From positions 62,001 through 126,000 of the forward strand of contig JADJWC010000004.1 of the NCBI GenBank assembly GCA_016716565.1: 64,000 nt of DNA. The letters run 5' to 3'. This document shows positions 61,794-64,000 of the stretch, one piece after another. The notes beneath the pieces were generated by a model. It saw only the letters and a program-made list of their open reading frames with translations. It searched no databases and was not told the origin of the DNA. Source of the stretch: a bacterium (GTDB lineage: Bacteria > Bacteroidota > Ignavibacteria > Ignavibacteriales > Ignavibacteriaceae). The stretch's first letter is position 1, and every line of letters begins with the position of its first letter. The position numbers and the translations under genes are program-made.

Positions 61794-62939
61794 ATGACTT
61801 TTCATGACATTATTCACGTTTTATTGATCAATTGGAGAGCAATTCTAAAATATACAATTGGAAGTGCTGTAGTTATCTTTCTATATCTTTTTATAATCTC
61901 TCCTGTAACATACAATGCACCAGTCACAATTCTTCCTCCACCGGAAACTGATCAAATATCCGGATTAGGTTCTTTACTTTCAGGAAGCGGTGTTGGAGAT
62001 TTTTTAACAGGGAAATTTGCACCCGGCAATTCACAACTTTTTCTTCAAATACTTAAAAGCCGTACTGCAGCAGAATACGTAATTAGAAAAAATAACCTTC
62101 TTGATTTTTATGGTGAAGACACTGAGTATGAAGCGATTAAGAAAATCAATAAAAATCTGAATTTAGATTTGTCGAAAGAGGGAATTATTACACTATCAGT
62201 TAATCTATCCTCAGGATTTTTACCAAAAATATTTTCAGATATTGACTCCATAAAAATTCTTGCAGCCCGTGTTTCAAATTCATATGTTGAAGCATTGGAC
62301 AGCATTAATCGTGAGAAAGTTTCATACCGTGCAAAACGTGCTCGGGAATATATTGAATATCAGCTGGTTCAGACTAAGACTGAGCTCGATTCGGCAGAAG
62401 CCAAATTGATGGAATTTCAAAAAGCAAATAAAACAATTTCTTTACCTGAACAGCTCACATCTGTTATCGAAAGCGCAGCAAAATTAAAAGCAGAAATGGT
62501 TAGTACTGAAATCGAGATTGCCTTGCTGGAACCAAATTCCAGACCTGATAATAAAAATTTATTAGCTCTGAAGAAGAAATTAAATCAGCTTCAACAAGAG
62601 TACGATAAATTTGATATTGATTCGGATGATTATCTTGTAGCCTTCAGCGATGTACCTGAACTAGGTATGCAGCTGTCAAAATTAGTACGAACAGTAAAAA
62701 TTAAAAATGAAGTTTATCTGTTGCTTCAGCAGCAGTATTACAAAGAAAGAATACAGGAGAACAGGGATGTCCCGACAATTGATATCCTGGATGAAGCAAT
62801 ACCTCCAGAAAAGCATTCATCGCCAAGATTAATTTATAACACAGTAGTTGGATCTGTTTTTGCTCTATTACTAGTCTCACTAGTGTTCATTGTTAAAGAA
62901 AAAAAACTCTCACTCTTTAAAATCGAAAAGGACAATTAG
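61794..62939 (+). CDS. Wzz/chain-length-determinant-type protein
   Basis: A 381-residue polysaccharide co-polymerase: helix at about residues 17-37, large periplasmic coiled-coil part (LVQTKTELDSAEAKLMEFQ, KLKAEMVSTEIEIALLE), the proline-rich IPPEKHSSPR and a second helix (VVGSVFALLLVSLVFIV). It has no cytoplasmic kinase domain. It controls chain length or export with the preceding SLBB protein, four bases away. Confidence 0.87.
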   Translation: MTFHDIIHVLLINWRAILKYTIGSAVVIFLYLFIISPVTYNAPVTILPPPETDQISGLGSLLSGSGVGDFLTGKFAPGNSQLFLQILKSRTAAEYVIRKNNLLDFYGEDTEYEAIKKINKNLNLDLSKEGIITLSVNLSSGFLPKIFSDIDSIKILAARVSNSYVEALDSINREKVSYRAKRAREYIEYQLVQTKTELDSAEAKLMEFQKANKTISLPEQLTSVIESAAKLKAEMVSTEIEIALLEPNSRPDNKNLLALKKKLNQLQQEYDKFDIDSDDYLVAFSDVPELGMQLSKLVRTVKIKNEVYLLLQQQYYKERIQENRDVPTIDILDEAIPPEKHSSPRLIYNTVVGSVFALLLVSLVFIVKEKKLSLFKIEKDN

Positions 62940-62941
62940 TA

Positions 62942-63874
62942 ATGCAGACAGCTGTGGTTACCGGCGGTGCTGGCTTCCTGGGTTCACACTTATGTGATAA
63001 ATTACTCAGTGAAGGAATGAAGGTTATTTGTATTGATAATTTGATCACGGGAAGTACTGATAACATTTCACATCTCGCGGGAAATGAAAATTTTTCATTC
63101 ATTAAGCATGATATTACTAACTACATATTCATTCCTGGTAAGGTCGATCATATCCTTCACTTTGCATCTCCTGCAAGTCCAATAGACTATTTGCAATTAC
63201 CTATTCAGACTTTAAAAGTTGGATCTCTTGGAACTCACAAAGCATTGGGTTTAGCAAAAGAGAAAAAAGCCCGATTTCTCCTTGCCTCAACTTCTGAGGT
63301 TTATGGTGATCCTGAAATCCATCCGCAACCTGAAGAATATTGGGGTAATGTAAATCCGATTGGACCCAGAGGGGTGTATGATGAAGCAAAAAGGTTTGCT
63401 GAAGCACTGGTTATGGCTTATCAGCGTTATCATAATCTTGAAACAAGAATTGTCAGAATATTCAACACCTTTGGTCCGAGGATGAGATTAAAAGATGGGA
63501 GGGCCATACCAAATTTTATTATGCAGGCCTTAACCGGACAGCCCATCACAGTTTATGGAGACGGATCACAAACACGAAGTTTTTGTTACATCACTGATCA
63601 GGTTGATGGGTTATTCAAATTACTTATGTCCGATGAAAAAGAACCTGTGAACATTGGTAATCCGGAGGAAATACCTTTATTAGACATCGCCAAAGAAATT
63701 ATAGAGTTGACTAGTAGTAGCAGTAAAATAGTCTTTGAAGATTTGCCTGTTAATGATCCAAAAGTAAGACAACCAGATATTACAAAAGCCAGAACAAAAC
63801 TTGGGTGGGAACCAAAGGTAAATAGAAGACAAGGATTAGAAAAAACTATTGAGTATTTCAAAAAGCTTGTTTGA
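62942..63874 (+). CDS. UDP-glucuronate decarboxylase-like NAD epimerase
   Basis: A 310-residue extended SDR enzyme. Rossmann GGAGFLGS; HFASPASPIDY; catalytic TSEVYGDPEIHPQPEEYWG and YDEAKRFAEAL (YxxxK); FNTFGPRMRLKDGR and YGDGSQTRSFCYITD. The EYWGNVNPIGPRGVYDEAK pattern points to UDP-xylose synthase rather than a 4-epimerase. It supplies UDP-xylose or a related sugar to the exopolysaccharide. It starts three bases after the Wzz-type gene. Confidence 0.88.
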   Translation: MQTAVVTGGAGFLGSHLCDKLLSEGMKVICIDNLITGSTDNISHLAGNENFSFIKHDITNYIFIPGKVDHILHFASPASPIDYLQLPIQTLKVGSLGTHKALGLAKEKKARFLLASTSEVYGDPEIHPQPEEYWGNVNPIGPRGVYDEAKRFAEALVMAYQRYHNLETRIVRIFNTFGPRMRLKDGRAIPNFIMQALTGQPITVYGDGSQTRSFCYITDQVDGLFKLLMSDEKEPVNIGNPEEIPLLDIAKEIIELTSSSSKIVFEDLPVNDPKVRQPDITKARTKLGWEPKVNRRQGLEKTIEYFKKLV

Positions 63875-63931
63875 TAATTCTGAAATTAACCCACATACAA
63901 ATTTTCAGTTAAGTCGTTCCTATCATCGAAC

Positions 63932-64000
63932 ATGAGTAATAAATTCACTTCTACGATCGCCGGAGCATCGATTTTTATTTCCATACTTGGATTAATCAGC
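63932..64000 (+). CDS. Start of a probable polysaccharide flippase (runs off window)
   Basis: An ATG at 63932 opens a frame to the window end: MSNKFTSTIAGASIFISI LGLIS, a basic start then a hydrophobic helix. Wzx/MATE-type flippases start like this and fit the locus, but 23 residues cannot prove it. Confidence 0.4.
   Translation, partial: MSNKFTSTIAGASIFISILGLIS

Noticed and set aside
1..64000. tRNA, rRNA, CRISPR, transposase or phage genes
   Set aside because: Gaps were read by eye and none of these was found; a covariance-model scan was not possible here.

Overview
The window is AT-rich bacterial DNA that looks like a member of the Ignavibacteria (Bacteroidota/Chlorobiota side of the FCB group). 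The evidence is: many large secreted beta-propeller proteins ending in a type IX secretion (T9SS) type A sorting domain with the QNYPNPFNP signature; PorV/PorQ-family proteins; a hybrid histidine kinase with AraC output; a TTG-N20-TAnnTTTG promoter; and clear Shine-Dalgarno sequences (AGGAGGA) before several genes. No rRNA, tRNA, CRISPR array, phage or insertion sequence was seen. No gene-free stretch exceeds 300 bases.

Layout. 1-2781: end of an EamA transporter gene, then archease and RtcB (RNA ligase and its activator) and a small Cys-rich protein. 2819-7367: tightly packed set of polysaccharide deacetylase, family 2 glycosyltransferase, SPASM-like radical SAM enzyme, outer-membrane barrel protein and membrane metalloprotease. 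7428-11791: lipoprotein, secreted propeller and two PorV/PorQ-like proteins, linked to T9SS. 11788-18267 (minus): small exported protein and three T9SS cargo proteins. 18390-24160: methyltransferase and a minus-strand group of envelope sugar genes. 24186-36521: mostly housekeeping genes (glycerate kinase, thyA-folA-mutL, acyl-CoA mutase, UbiA-type prenyltransferase, CorC-like protein, efp, tgt-yajC, NfeD). 36659-50067: a giant hybrid sensor kinase, an orphan T9SS sorting domain and four T9SS cargo genes, two of them recent tandem copies. 50252-57180 (minus): small anchored protein, lipoprotein, ndk, hicBA, sucD, and an operon of a degenerate PurC-like protein with psd, pssA, purS, purQ and tatA. 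57340-60115: ybaB-recR, a decayed patch, two related lipoproteins and ftsX. 60201-64000: start of an exopolysaccharide locus (SLBB export protein, Wzz-like protein, UDP-glucuronate decarboxylase, start of a probable flippase).

Two cross-cutting patterns stand out. First, at least six otherwise intact genes (rtcB, a GT4 enzyme, a GT39-like enzyme, the hybrid kinase, hicA, the SLBB protein), and perhaps the start of the GT2 gene, are each broken by one single-base indel. That density suggests assembly or sequencing error more than real decay, so split genes should be read as one gene each. Second, the DNA coding for T9SS sorting domains is full of short dispersed repeats read in frame: 7-bp CAGT-period minisatellites, GTCATTC...GAATGAC-type palindromes, and a GATGGATGATG-type segment. 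The same palindrome family lies between genes, so these sorting domains appear to be landing or expansion sites for small repeats and are shuffled between paralogs.

Functionally the region joins cell-surface export (T9SS cargo, PorV-like proteins, exopolysaccharide and glycosyltransferase genes) with core metabolism. The T9SS core machinery itself (PorK/L/M/N, SprA) is not in the window.
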